Source: Circinella umbellata (lineage: Eukaryota; Mucoromycota; Mucoromycetes; Mucorales; Lichtheimiaceae). Taken from it: a stretch of 64,000 bases of DNA. Location: the NCBI GenBank assembly GCA_025093555.1, contig JAIWNF010000063.1, positions 62,001 through 126,000 of the forward strand. The letters run 5' to 3'. The notes under the pieces were generated by a model. That model made no database searches. It was not told the DNA's origin and saw only the letters and a program-made list of their open reading frames with translations. Of this stretch, positions 12,366 to 23,711 are shown one piece after another. The translations under genes and the position numbers were made by a program. How positions within the stretch are numbered: the stretch's first letter is position 1; the number at the start of each line of letters is the position of its first letter.

Positions 12366-15300
12366 ACTAACCGGCTTGTGGAATATCGGAGGTGTTTTCC
12401 CATCTTCTCCTCTCTTTTATCCTTTTTTTTTTTGGGGGGGGGGAGGGAGGAGAAGGATTAATATCATACACACAACAAACTTCCATTCATACAATTCATA
12501 CATTCATCAGTTCCATTATTATTCTTTGTATATTTTTTTATACTGCATGTAGATATTTTATTATGTTTCTTTTGGCTTTTCGCGATGAAGCAGGACTCTC
12601 AGCCAAAATATGAAAAAAGAAACTCGATAATTACTCCTTTCATTTATCCACAGCCACTTCTATCTTACCTCCCTCCGTTTTTTTAGCTACAATATACCCT
12701 CTTATTTTTTATTAACATTAACGTTCTTCCTCATCCCTCTTTTCAAACATACGCATATATTCTTCATATTTTTTTTTTCACATTGCATCATTTTTTTTTC
12801 TTTCTATTTTTTCTCATGCTCAATTTTCTCTCTGGATATTTTTGTTTTTATTTTCTTATACATTTAACTAACATAATATTATTACTATACTGAAAGCACG
12901 CATACTTTTCTATCTCTCTTATTACGGCATTTTTTTTAAATACTCCACTTACTCCTCATGAGAAGAGATTATATAATTAATTATAATATTACGTCTCTTT
13001 TGTATATGTAAAAAAAGCACATTCGCACCCTTACACAAATAATAATAAAATTTCATTTTCTCTATCTATTTTTATGATGTATCATTCTAAATATGGTAAT
13101 ATGTACAACATAATTGGGTATGTTATTGTTATTTTCTTTGTTCAAGTACATACGCAAAATGTGTGGCATTTTTCGTTAGTACCCCAACCTCTGTTTTATG
13201 CTACGCCCGTTTTTATCGCAAGTCTAAAAAGATGCAAAAACAATACAATAGACTTTTTCTTTTCGTCTGTCAGTTCGGAGACTATCTTCCGAACAATTAG
13301 ATTTATACACTGTGGGCGTAAAAAAATTAAGAAACCCATGATAAGAATTTGCTTCTGTATATGGCATCATTAATTCATACCTAACCTACATTGTGATACA
13401 ACAGCAACAACAACAATAAAGTACCATTATGTGTATCTTCACAAAAGTGCCACAACATGTAACATATAACAATAAAACAAAATATGTGGCATACCTAGTA
13501 TTCCTTGTTTCACTGCAATGTGGCCCTTTCACGGTTTCCTTTTGGTGCTTAATGTCATAAGCTATATGCCTAGCAATAAAGATTATTAGCAAAAAAAAAG
13601 GGTAAAGTAGTTTTCTCCCTCTTTAAGAAGGTACTGCTGGTGGGCCCAGGTATTTGAGAGAACCTAAAACTTCTAAATACATATGCTGACAACTTATTTT
13701 TATGTCTTGTGCATATTTTCTCCTTAAAAACACTTGATTATTATATCATACGTACCTATAGTTTGATACTAACTAGAACTATTGCTGTTAATATTTTACT
13801 GTGAGCATGAACCCTATTGTTATTATTACGTCTATTTTCTATATGATGTTACTACTCGATGCTTATTGTTACTTTTAGGTATATAAATAGCTTTTTTCTA
13901 CAACGCCAAAAAATAAATGACTGTACCTAATTTTTTTTGATAATGCAAACAAAAAAAATATATTTTTTGTCTAGCTGCATGGTCTTGCTTTTTGTACAAC
14001 CTTTTCGCTTAAAGTTTACCTTAACAAGTGCCGCCCTCGTAACTTTTTTTTTCACCTAAGCCAGGGGGTGCGTTTTGTTTATTCTGCATTAAGCTGCTGT
14101 ACTATTATTTTTCAGCAAAAATAAATCATGATAAACATGCGTGACACTTAATGTAGAAAAAAAAAGCACAGTGGTGATATTATTATTGTATTATGTAGGA
14201 AACAAATTATCAGCCCATTTTTTTTACTTTTGGATTTTGGGCTTTATTATGATGACACTGACAGATTTTTTCCTTTTTATAATAAGCATGTGCTAAATTA
14301 ACAACATAATCATTCATAAGCTTATCTTTCCATCTTTTTTTTTTTTAGAAAAAAAAAGTTTTTTTCCCGGATTACATTCCGTAGTTTTTAATATAAACTT
14401 TTGAAGGATAAAGGTGGAACGTGCACGACGAAATTGCTCTTACGTATCATTTTTTATTATTATTCAAACTCCCATTAATAAAGTTCCGTATGACCAATAA
14501 ACTACTTTAGCTTTAACATATGTATGCCCATCAAAAAAGAAAATCATTCATTAATGCAACCAATAATATTCAAATGTCTAATTTTTATCGCCGATGTAAC
14601 AAAAGAATACTGCATACTTCTTTTGTATGAGTGATATTTATATTTCTTGATATGTTATCGACTTGCAGGCAAATAGTGATACAAGTGGCACAAAAAAAAA
14701 GGATTTTATTCTACGTGTGATTTTCCGGCTGAAATTTTTCTCGGCATTGCCTTTGGTAGATGATCACATTGGCGCGGCGTTTTTATCATTATGACGTTAG
14801 GCATTTTTATTATTTCGCGTAGAAATGTTATTAATTAGGTGTATGGTATATTATAGCTTGGTTGTTTACTACTCAACTTTGTTATCATTCTATTTTTTTT
14901 TCAATGATAAGTATACCTGCTGTTCAAGGTGAAAAAAATAAAGATACGTAGGTACGTATAATCAAATACATCGATAATAACTACGTACGCCATTTCTCAT
15001 CAAATACAACACTTGGAAACCATGTCTAAAATCAAAAAGTAATGTGACTAAAAATCTTTCGTTCATATTGTATTCTTTTTTTTTGCAAGAGACATGCCTC
15101 ATATGCTCACCCATGGTCTCCTTCAATCTTGTTTCACACAGTCTACATAAAATCGATAAGAATAAGAAAAGGAAGTCGTTTGTAGTAAAAATAAGATGCT
15201 CATCCGCATACACTGATATCTTTTTTTCAGATATTGCTAGTAGCAAGATAAAAAGTATGGCACAGGTTCCCTGAGAATATACAATATTTTGTGAACCATA

Positions 15301-16011
15301 TTATACATCCCAATTGTCTCCAAGGTAATGGCGTGTATGTGCATGTAATTGTTTTTTTATATTACATACCAAAAAAGAAAACTGTTCCATATTTATACTA
15401 AATCAAACTGATTTTGCTCATTACATTACATGCATTTTTAAAAAGAGAGGCTTATGAAGTGTTTGAGACCGATGAACAACGTTAAATCTACAAGTTTAAT
15501 TAGAACTTTGATAATGATTTATTACACAAAATATTATTACGTACAAGCTACATTTACTTGCTCTCCGTCGATACAAACATGCAAAAATAAAAAGAAAATG
15601 TCTAATCCAATTTAATCTATTTATCTCTTTTAAGAAGGGTTGACCACGAATTATTTAAGCCAGCAAAAAAAAAGCCTGGACTTTTAAGGATACTTTGTCG
15701 AACAAATGGAATCGTGCTCTACAGCAATAATAAAGAATAAAGAAGGTTTATATTTAATACGTAAACGATCATCGAATTAATAATGTACACGTATGGGATT
15801 TTATTCGCTCATTATTATATAAGATTGTTACCAAGCACCATGCATAAATGTTTTTGAAGTGATTCCATTTTCCATCACGTACCTAATACATATCCAATTT
15901 TATGTTACTCTCCTCCCCCTGCCCAAGCTTTTGATAATACTTATATCTGGAATTTCCCTTACACAACGACGTAAAATCATAGATCACCAATTTTTTTATA
16001 CATGGTTACTA
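12366..16011. other. Gene-poor region
   Basis: The first 600 bases are a pyrimidine-rich 3' flank of the upstream gene. The remainder is AT-rich with short frames on both strands and no recognisable domain. ACGTAC/TACGTA palindromes recur at about 13750, 14945, 14985 and 15540. No RNA gene is evident. Confidence 0.5.
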
Positions 16012-16114
16012 CAGTTAAACCCCCCGTTTTTTGCACACTCGCTTATTACACACCCGCGATTTTTGCACACCTTTTGTCAAAAATCCCACCCGTACAAAAA
16101 ACCATGTTTAACAG
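16012..16114. mobile_element. TA-flanked MITE-like element
   Basis: A 103-bp segment begins CAGTTAAAC and ends GTTTAACAG, so the termini are inverted repeats with one mismatch, extended by a shared TTTTTTG block about 5 bases further in. It is flanked on both sides by TA, the target duplication of Tc1/mariner/pogo transposons. Internally TTTTTGCACAC occurs twice. No transposase is present, so it is a non-autonomous remnant. Assignment to the pogo-like group is inference from the TA flank and terminal sequence. Confidence 0.5.
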
Positions 16115-16385
16115 TATCTTTTAAATGTACCATAGAGGAGAAGGGATTTTAATCTGTAAATTGACAATGCTGATATACCTATGAAGTAAAATAACTCTCA
16201 GTTTTTCAAAATTTTCAGATTCAGCAATGTGAATAAAAAAAATAAGTCGTAGGCGACTTTATCAAAAAATATAATGTATCTTTTTTTGCACTTCTTTTTT
16301 ATATAATCTAGTAGAAATAAAAACTTTCATCTTTAGAATGCCTCCTTCTTTACATTGAACAGTATGTTATAGTTCTAATTTTTTT

Positions 16386-17934
16386 GTGCTTTTCTTATAC
16401 TTTAAAAGAGAATATATTTTTTTGGTGACTTATCTTTTTTATTCTAAAAAATTGAGTGAGGGGAGAGAGTTAAGTGTAGCGTACATAAGGGCATTCCCAA
16501 CAACACAGTCATCAGCACAACCACATAGTGATGTTGATAAGACTCAACATAGTAATATACTTGTTCTTAATACGACTAAACATGATCATACAAAGGGTAA
16601 GAAAAAGCTTCTTTATGTTATCTATACCAGAACATAAAAAACATATCCTTATTGGTTATGTCTATGACTACGTAGTGTGAAATATAGTTCAAATAATGCC
16701 TTAAAAATCAACCACAATCCAGCACTTCAACAACGCCAAGGATATCATCATCATCGTCAAGTTCAGCAGGTCCATTGCTACCACCATATTTTATGCCACA
16801 TTTCGCTCAATTAAGTAACGCTTATAAAGACATTGATTTGGATTATTACTATATGCCTAAAAGTGTTAAAGAAGTTAACCGATACATTAAATATTTGAAA
16901 GTGGTTTCGGATAGAGCAACATTACGGAACAGTGAGAAAAAAACATTCGACCATCCGCAGCGGTGGTTGTTACAAAGTGTTGAATTATCCAAATCAACAG
17001 TCCGCTTAACAACACCTAACAGTCAAACAGACCATATTGTGCAGCGGACGTTGTGACACCAATTGTTACAGTTGAAAACCCAAACCAAACAAACTAAAAT
17101 GACTACGTATTACGTTGCTTCAAAAACGTTACCAAAGACGCGAATTCAATGAACAGTTAGAGTTAAATACCATCCGCGGCAAACGAATTCTCGTTCATTT
17201 TAGGAACATAAAGAAAAATTGAGGAAAATTTTACAAACAGTTTTTTTTGAAGTCAAACAGCTGTAACACTCCACAACTTTTATTGAAAGTGTTACGATTA
17301 ACAACATCGTAACAACTACCGCTGTAGAAGCTGAGTGTGAAACAAGTCGTTAAATTTAACATCACAACGACGGTAGGTAACAACCACCGCTGCGGATAGT
17401 TTAAGAAAGGGATACTGTTTCGCCTCCTGCTGTTCGTCATCTTACAACAAAAAGCCCATACTTTAGCAACAACGAAAATACCTTGGACAATATGTTATTA
17501 CACCCAGAAACAACACACACGGTTGATAGTACTTTGGTAGTAATGAAAAAATATGCAACTCAATTTATTGAAAATGGGCTTGGTTTCTGGAAACCATTGG
17601 CTCTTTATCACTGCTATCCTATTGATGGGTTTACGCATAATAAACCTTTGAATGACGCTGGCAAATATGAGCTATCTAAACTCTACGAACACCAACAGCA
17701 ATCATCAAGAAAAAATCATATCATGGTAAAGATACTATGAAGTATCTAGCTTTATCAGTTATCTTGATTGGAGGTTTTTTTCTTTTTCGATTCAATGAAT
17801 AATTCTGGATATAAAGCATTTCTTGATTCGTCCATTCGTGAATTACCAATTGAGTTGCAACCAGCAACAGCAAATATTGTCACCCCTCGCAATAACGATA
17901 GGATTTTGGGTTTCAAGACAGATTAAGCAGGGGA
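16386..17934 (+). pseudogene. Decayed coding region of unknown family, interrupted by inverted-repeat element
   Basis: Coding-like segments lie in order on the + strand: about 16440-16605 (ends at a GTAAG donor-like site), 16715-16950 (Ser-rich then a folded-looking segment with YYYMPKSVKEVNRYIKYLK), 17405-17740 (including FWKPLALYHCYP) and about 17797-17925. Amino-acid usage is much less AT-driven than in the surrounding DNA. They cannot be joined into one frame: the first two segments have incompatible phase across the only obvious intron, and a 445-bp inverted-repeat structure separates the second and third. I read this as one or two broken genes. The family is not recognised. Confidence 0.4.
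16953..17397. mobile_element. Terminal-inverted-repeat element (21-bp perfect arms)
   Basis: A 21-bp sequence beginning ATCCGCAGCGGTGG at 16953-16973 recurs as its exact reverse complement at 17377-17397. Related subterminal copies lie inside (CAGCGGTAGTTGTTACGAT on the minus strand near 17306-17325, and a GCAGCGGACGTTGTG variant at about 17041-17055). Repeated subterminal motifs inside inverted ends are typical of hAT- or Mutator-like non-autonomous elements. No transposase reading frame and no clear target-site duplication were found, so the class is open. Coding-like sequence stops at both borders, which suggests insertion into a gene. Confidence 0.5.
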
Positions 17935-19726
17935 AATATCGTTGATTTTATATAATGATAGTCAAAAAAAAAGCTTCAGCAAAGATACCGTTGTATTGAG
18001 CGGACAAATCATATGTATATTTTTTTTTTAAAAAAAGGTACGTAATAATGCTAGTTGCTGGATATTTGCTGGTCTTCTAACTTTAACTTTACCTTCTTTT
18101 TGTTAAGCTGAATATCAAATCCATCTTCAACCGTCGTCTTTTTCAAAAATCATCAGGGATATCCTGTTTCTGCTTCTTCCCTATAAAAACTTGGTTTTGT
18201 TTTTTATTCATTGTGTAAGTTCATCTTGTCCGTCACTGTTTTTCCTGGCTTTATAACGATTGACAGTTTTTGGACTTTGATAAGATATCTACGTTCTTTT
18301 CATATGGGACATCAGCATGAATTCGGATCAATAATTCGTTATAACGATAATTGATATAGCAATACCATTTTAGTCTCAAGGGGGATATCATTATAGCGAG
18401 CGGTGACAATGGTGTACTGACAGCAAATACCTCTCGTGAACCTACTCAAGGCTACCGTATAATTCGTCAATATGTATGGAAAGCACAACGCAAGCCGGAA
18501 ATACTCATTTATATCAACAGCATATTCCAATAAAGGCTTGATCCAGCGACAGCATTAAACTATAACACATGTACTTATCATAAATACAAAACATTAATCT
18601 TGACATATAGCCCGGCATCATTTATGTACTATCTGAGATGCTTCTCAAAAGGTACAGCCGCCAAGATGGCATTAAAGCTGTATTATACCAGACTCTTGGA
18701 AACAAACAAATCAAAAATTTAATTAGGAGGCACATCGTAACATCATTTGAAAGTCTTGAACGTGTATTATCGTCATTAGTACCACCAAACACATCATTAT
18801 CATTATCCACATGTCTTATGTTTATCATAGCGACGACAATGAAGCTCGAAAGGTTGTAAACGTAATGATACTCAACATGATCTGCTTACCATACTACCAG
18901 AGTTGAAGATGGACATTAGGGACCCCCATGGCCCGGTTCTGTTCAGTTCCCCAAGAGAACCGTTTTGGACTGACTTTTAGTTGGAGCCAAACTGAATCGA
19001 GAAGAATCATGAAGAACCGAAGAGTCAACATTACTACTTTGGTAAAACAAAAGATAGAAATATCAAAATATAAGTAATATACAACACCAAAAGTTTTTAT
19101 ATACATTTAACAAGTACGCTAAAAAAGCGAAGGACCTTATTTTAACTGAATTCTGTCTATTATAAGGTGCCACTAGGGAATTAAACAAGAAAGAACGCAT
19201 TACATAACTTGCTTCATTCATGTAGTGTAGATTATTTGTTTCGGTCCATGAACAAGTTATGTATGTTAAAAATGAACTTATTCTCTATTTTGTAATTCAT
19301 AACACATGTATCATATAAAAATTGGGCTTGACTGAAGCTACATTACTATTATCTCTACGAACACTGTTTTTTCCACATGTGGGGTTTGGCTCAAAAGTAA
19401 TTTGAAGATCCCCAGAGGGGCAAAAGGTAGGGTCGAGAACTTGGCAAAAAAAGGGAGGGGGGAATCGAAATGTGCCACGTAGCTCAAAATAAAAGCGTTT
19501 AGCCGGATGGCTTTCCAGTATAACATTATTATTACAGTTCTTAAAAATAACGAATTCAACTCTTTTACTTGATATAATAATTTATACAAATATATGACTA
19601 AAGCAATTTTTCATGTAAAGTTGATGTACGTAGCTTTTATTTTCAAAAGGCTCGCAAATGTATACATAAAGCAAAAAGTATAATTCTTTATACAGGCAGC
19701 TAACGAATATTTTACGTAAAGAATCG
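17935..19726. other. Degenerate region with coding-like fragments
   Basis: About 18330-18830 has stretches of non-AT-driven translation in different frames on the + strand (for example QDGIKAVLYQTLGNKQIKN near 18660 and GYRIIRQYVWKAQRKPEIL near 18450), interrupted by stops. Between about 18335 and 18400 a TTATAACGATA-type motif recurs, of a kind often seen in pogo-type transposon ends. Near 18930-19020 a CGGTTCT and AGAACCG pair forms another short inverted repeat. I cannot name a gene or element; it looks like transposon-damaged sequence. Confidence 0.35.
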
Positions 19727-21292
19727 CTACTTTTGTTGTTTACCAAATGCTTCATTCAAATGTTGCGAAATAATGGCCATAGTTTGTTTATACGCTTGAG
19801 ATTCGTTTGCGACAGGTAAATTAAAATATCCATGTACTATGGTCACGTGTATGATTAAAAAAAACAGAATATTGTACGATACGTAAGTGTTTTGGTTTTT
19901 TTTTACATGAGCACTATACTTTGCTTTTAACTAATGGCAACTATTTACTCTATTCTATGTATTGTTTTATTATACTAACTTGAACCTAAAATACGGACTG
20001 CAGTTACAGGGACACCTGCTCGAATTAATTTACGTGCATATGCTTCACCTTCATCACGTATGATATCTGCTTCTGCTGTTAATACTAGTGCAGGAGGAAG
20101 TTCTTCTAATTCTGCCAATGTAGCACATAATGGATATGCAAAAATGTTATTTTTGGCATCTGTCTTTCTTTCTTCGTCGTCATCAAAATGCAAGGGATTC
20201 AAAAGGTCGCAATCGGCACTTGTCAAACCATATTCGCCAGTACTAAAGGCTTGGTACGATTTAAAATCGTTGTGTGCTTCTGTTGTTGCAGGATAAACCA
20301 GTATTTGAGATTTGACAACATTGTTACCGAGTCCACGCTTCTTGGCCATTACTATTATATATAGTGGTAGTAGACAATAACATATAATTATATATTAATC
20401 TGTATAGTCACAATAGCATATAAAGATAAAAGTATAGTGATAAGTATATTGGGGTTTTTATAGGTACTGTTACTTACATGGAATGGCAGTTGCTAGTTGA
20501 CCACCAGCAGAATCCTTTAAAAAAAACATAATATATATTAGTATTCTATATTACATCTTATAAATCATATGGAGTGAAAAAAAATCTCGTACGTACTCCA
20601 CATGTTGCAATCTTGCTGATATCAATATTATTGTTACTGCCATTTTCAAGCAGCCACGTCAGTGTCGCATAGCATTCCTCATTTATTGTAGGAAATTTAA
20701 CTTCTGGTGAAAGTGTATAATCAATATAAACCACCACAACATGGTTCTTGATAACAATCTGTAATAACATGTATGGTATCAAATATTTTTTTCTTCTCAT
20801 GCTTTCTCTTTTTCACAAATATAAACTATTTCTATTTACATCACGCATTGTTTTACCGTACGTAATCTTCGAGCCGAAAACCCATCCTCCTCCGTGACTG
20901 TGTTGAATAGGGTACATATATTAAGCGTGTTAAACAACAGCATTATAATATGTAAAACGACGATACATGCAAACATCACTTTTTTTACTCAAGAATATTA
21001 GATAGTAAACTTACTAAAAGATAACAGCTGGGAGGTTTTCGTTTTCTGTTCCGATAGGTCGGAACAGGCTTAAACGAAGCTCATAACCACCATGAACAAC
21101 AGTCTTGTCTTCTTCAATTATTTCTGGCAGTTTTTGTCCAATATATGGCTTTTCGACTACTTCACGCATTAGTTTCATGCGATTTTTGATATCTAGCGTA
21201 TTCCCTATGGTAGTAAGAGGGGTAAACTCTGGGCTATTAACATAATTAACAAATATAGGGTCAAGCACAATACGCGTATTATTTGGAGCCAT
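19727..21292 (-). CDS. Alpha/beta-hydrolase, hormone-sensitive-lipase family (paralogue A)
   Basis: Six exons on the minus strand (21015-21292, 20840-20897, 20597-20758, 20478-20514, 19980-20351, 19727-19836) join to 338 residues. The oxyanion motif HGGGW is at 94-98, the nucleophile elbow GDSAGG has Ser168, the likely catalytic Asp is about 275 in EADIIRDEGEAYA, and His is 305 in IHGYF. This is a complete triad of the HSL (bacterial family IV-like) group, which hydrolyses short acyl or carboxyl esters. There is no signal peptide, so a cytosolic enzyme is likely. It is divergent from paralogue B across about 400 bp. The intron between Gly and Asp of the elbow uses the donor GTACGTAC. The physiological substrate cannot be read from sequence. 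Confidence 0.93.
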
Positions 21293-21698
21293 AATTGATT
21301 GATGAAGGATGAGTGTACGGATAGAAAAAAAGAAGATGAAAAAAAAGGCTTAAAAGAGTCTACGTGCATTTTACTTTTGTAAACATTTGTTCTTACGTTT
21401 ACGTATTGCTGATTTATTGACTTTAGAGATGTTTAACCACACGAATAATAGAAAAGCAAGTTTTGTAAGATACAAATAATTATTTTACATATTTATCACA
21501 CACATGATTATTGGCAAAATATATTTACAATAAAGTACCAAGATAAGTATTCTTGTGAGAAAACCTTAATTTTTTTCATGTGAACTCGTAATACATTATA
21601 TCAATATTTATGCTGTGTACACCACAAAACAAAATATCGAGCAAAACATTTTTGAGTCCCAACAAATTATTTTTAGTTCCTTTTTTACTTTTTCTTTC
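21293..21698. promoter_or_regulatory. Shared divergent promoter of two esterase genes
   Basis: The 406 bp between the two start codons must hold both promoters. It is AT-rich with T-runs close to each start. No specific operator was recognised. The head-to-head arrangement of paralogues suggests a local inverted duplication and possible co-regulation. Confidence 0.5.
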
Positions 21699-23151
21699 AT
21701 GACGAATAACGAGAAAAAACAACAAATAATATTACCAGCGTCGATAGTCCTTGACCCTGTATATACTGCGTTTCTTATCGAAGAGCAAAAGGCAGTTAAT
21801 GAACAATCATTCTCTACAGAAAACGATAACAATGGACTGAATGATATTACAGTACAAAAAATTCGAAATAGTGAAGAGCAAACCTATGCGACTCAGAAAC
21901 TTCGATCTGTTATTGAAGAAGATAAAACTATCGTTTATAACGGTGTTAAAGTTCGATTAACATTCTTACGACCTTTGGGGACGGAGAAAGATAAACTTCC
22001 TGCTGTTATATTTTAGTGAGTGTGCATTTTCACTTTTTTTTTATTTTTGTTTCAGAGTAACTTTATTATATTTTTAATTATCTTTTTTATTCAGCCATGG
22101 TGGAGGCTTTGTTGGTGGATCAAAACTTACATATGGAAAACCTGTGAGAGATGTAAGCTACGTAAACGTTTTTTACGAAAATATAAAAGCCTGTTATTAT
22201 GTTTCTGATCACTGCGTACTTCTTCTCTTTTCGTATATCAGATATCTATTCAAAATAATGTTACCGTTGTGTTTGTTAATTACTCGCTCGCTCCAGAAGT
22301 AAAGTTCCCAGTTATCAACGAAGAATGTTTTTCTACACTAGCATGGGTGGTTGAGAATGGGGATAGCATTAATATCAATGTCAATAAACTTGCCATTTGT
22401 GGTGATTCATGCGGTGGTCAAATAGTGGCTGCTACTGCTTGTAAGTAAACAATAATAATTGGATGTTATTAGTATTATTATCAAAAGCAGAAAATAATTC
22501 AATATTAGTTAGTTACCTAGAAACTATACTACTTGTGCTAGTTTAGAAACAAATTACTGAGAAATTAATTTAATACTAATAACAGTGATGGCAAAAGAAC
22601 GGGGCTTTGCCGAATCTATCAAGACCCAGATCATGATTTATCCAATGACGGCACCAAAAGAGTCTTCTTTTGAATCCTACGAACTTTTTGGTAATGGAGA
22701 TTACGGTTTAGCATTTACACAAGTTATGTTCGCCAAGAATATGTATTTTGGTGATAGTGGCAATTATGACAAAAATAATATATATGCTTTTCCATTGGTG
22801 GCAACAGATGATGAATTAAAAGATCTCCCACCTGCTCTGATTTTGACAGCAGAAGCAGACGTACTATGTGATGAAGGTGAATCATATGCACGAAGATTAC
22901 TTGCTGCACATGTACCTACATTGGCAATCCGAATTTTGGGTGCAGGTTGGTACATTATAGTTTTTTTTGTTAGATATACTGTCAATGATACATATATCTA
23001 TAAAATTATTTCCTTTCAATTCAACATCTGGTAATTAACTTTAACACATAATTACGTAGTTCATGGATATTTTAATATAATGGTTGAAGAAACAGCAGCA
23101 TATAGGCAAACTATGACTATTATATCCCAACAATTAAAAGACGTTTTTTGA
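21699..23151 (+). CDS. Alpha/beta-hydrolase, hormone-sensitive-lipase family (paralogue B)
   Basis: Five exons (21699-22015, 22095-22152, 22242-22440, 22586-22945, 23060-23151) give 341 residues. The triad is complete: HGGGF at 107-111, nucleophile Ser181 in GDSCGG, Asp about 283 in AEADVLCDEGESYA, and His313 in VHGYF. The start at 21699 is chosen because it aligns with the other two paralogues; an in-frame ATG at 21615 would add a Phe-rich tail they lack. Relative to A and C, the intron inside the nucleophile elbow is absent. Cys replaces the usual Ala after the nucleophile Ser. Likely a cytosolic carboxylesterase; the substrate is unknown. Confidence 0.93.
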
Positions 23152-23711
23152 AAATACTTCGCGACACGTTTTTATGCCTAAAATTGTTATTGAAAGAGCA
23201 AAATGATATTTCTACAGATGTGAGTGTTTTAGTGATGTAATTGTTTATATTTTAATAAATCAATTATGATCATGATTATTCTGTATGAATTACACATTTG
23301 TGCTATTCAGCATGGATATATTATATGATGAAAATAACTTTTGAAATGAATGGAGAAATCTCCCCAGCTCTTTTATTTAATGCAAGGTATTGGATCTAGA
23401 TATGTAGATAGGACCAGATGTTATGGAGACTAAATATTTAGTATATAAATGATTAGTAGACTTGTAAATGAAGCATATTATAGAGTATTTATTCCTATCT
23501 GAATAAATACATAGGCGTATAATACTTCTGCCCACATACCTTATTGATCTTTACAAAATATATAATCCTCCGCCTCTCTTTTCAGCTTTTTTGATCATAA
23601 TACTCTATTTGTATATATGTGAGTTTGTTTAGATACGACAACAAGGATTCGAACTTGGAAATAAATTTTATTGCACAGAAAATAAGTAATCTTTTTATTC
23701 TAGTCACTATT
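23152..23711. other. Convergent 3' intergenic region
   Basis: AT-rich sequence between the 3' ends of the paralogue B esterase and the F-box gene. No gene or structured RNA is seen. A tRNA T-loop-like string (GTTCGAATCC on the minus strand near 23645) lacks the rest of a cloverleaf. Confidence 0.5.

Noticed and set aside
21615..21698. Upstream in-frame start for esterase B
   Set aside because: Adds a Phe/Ser/Gln-rich extension that neither paralogue has; the start at 21699 aligns with them.
23630..23660. tRNA T-loop-like string GTTCGAATCC on the minus strand
   Set aside because: The T-stem does not pair fully and no D arm, anticodon arm or acceptor stem can be drawn.
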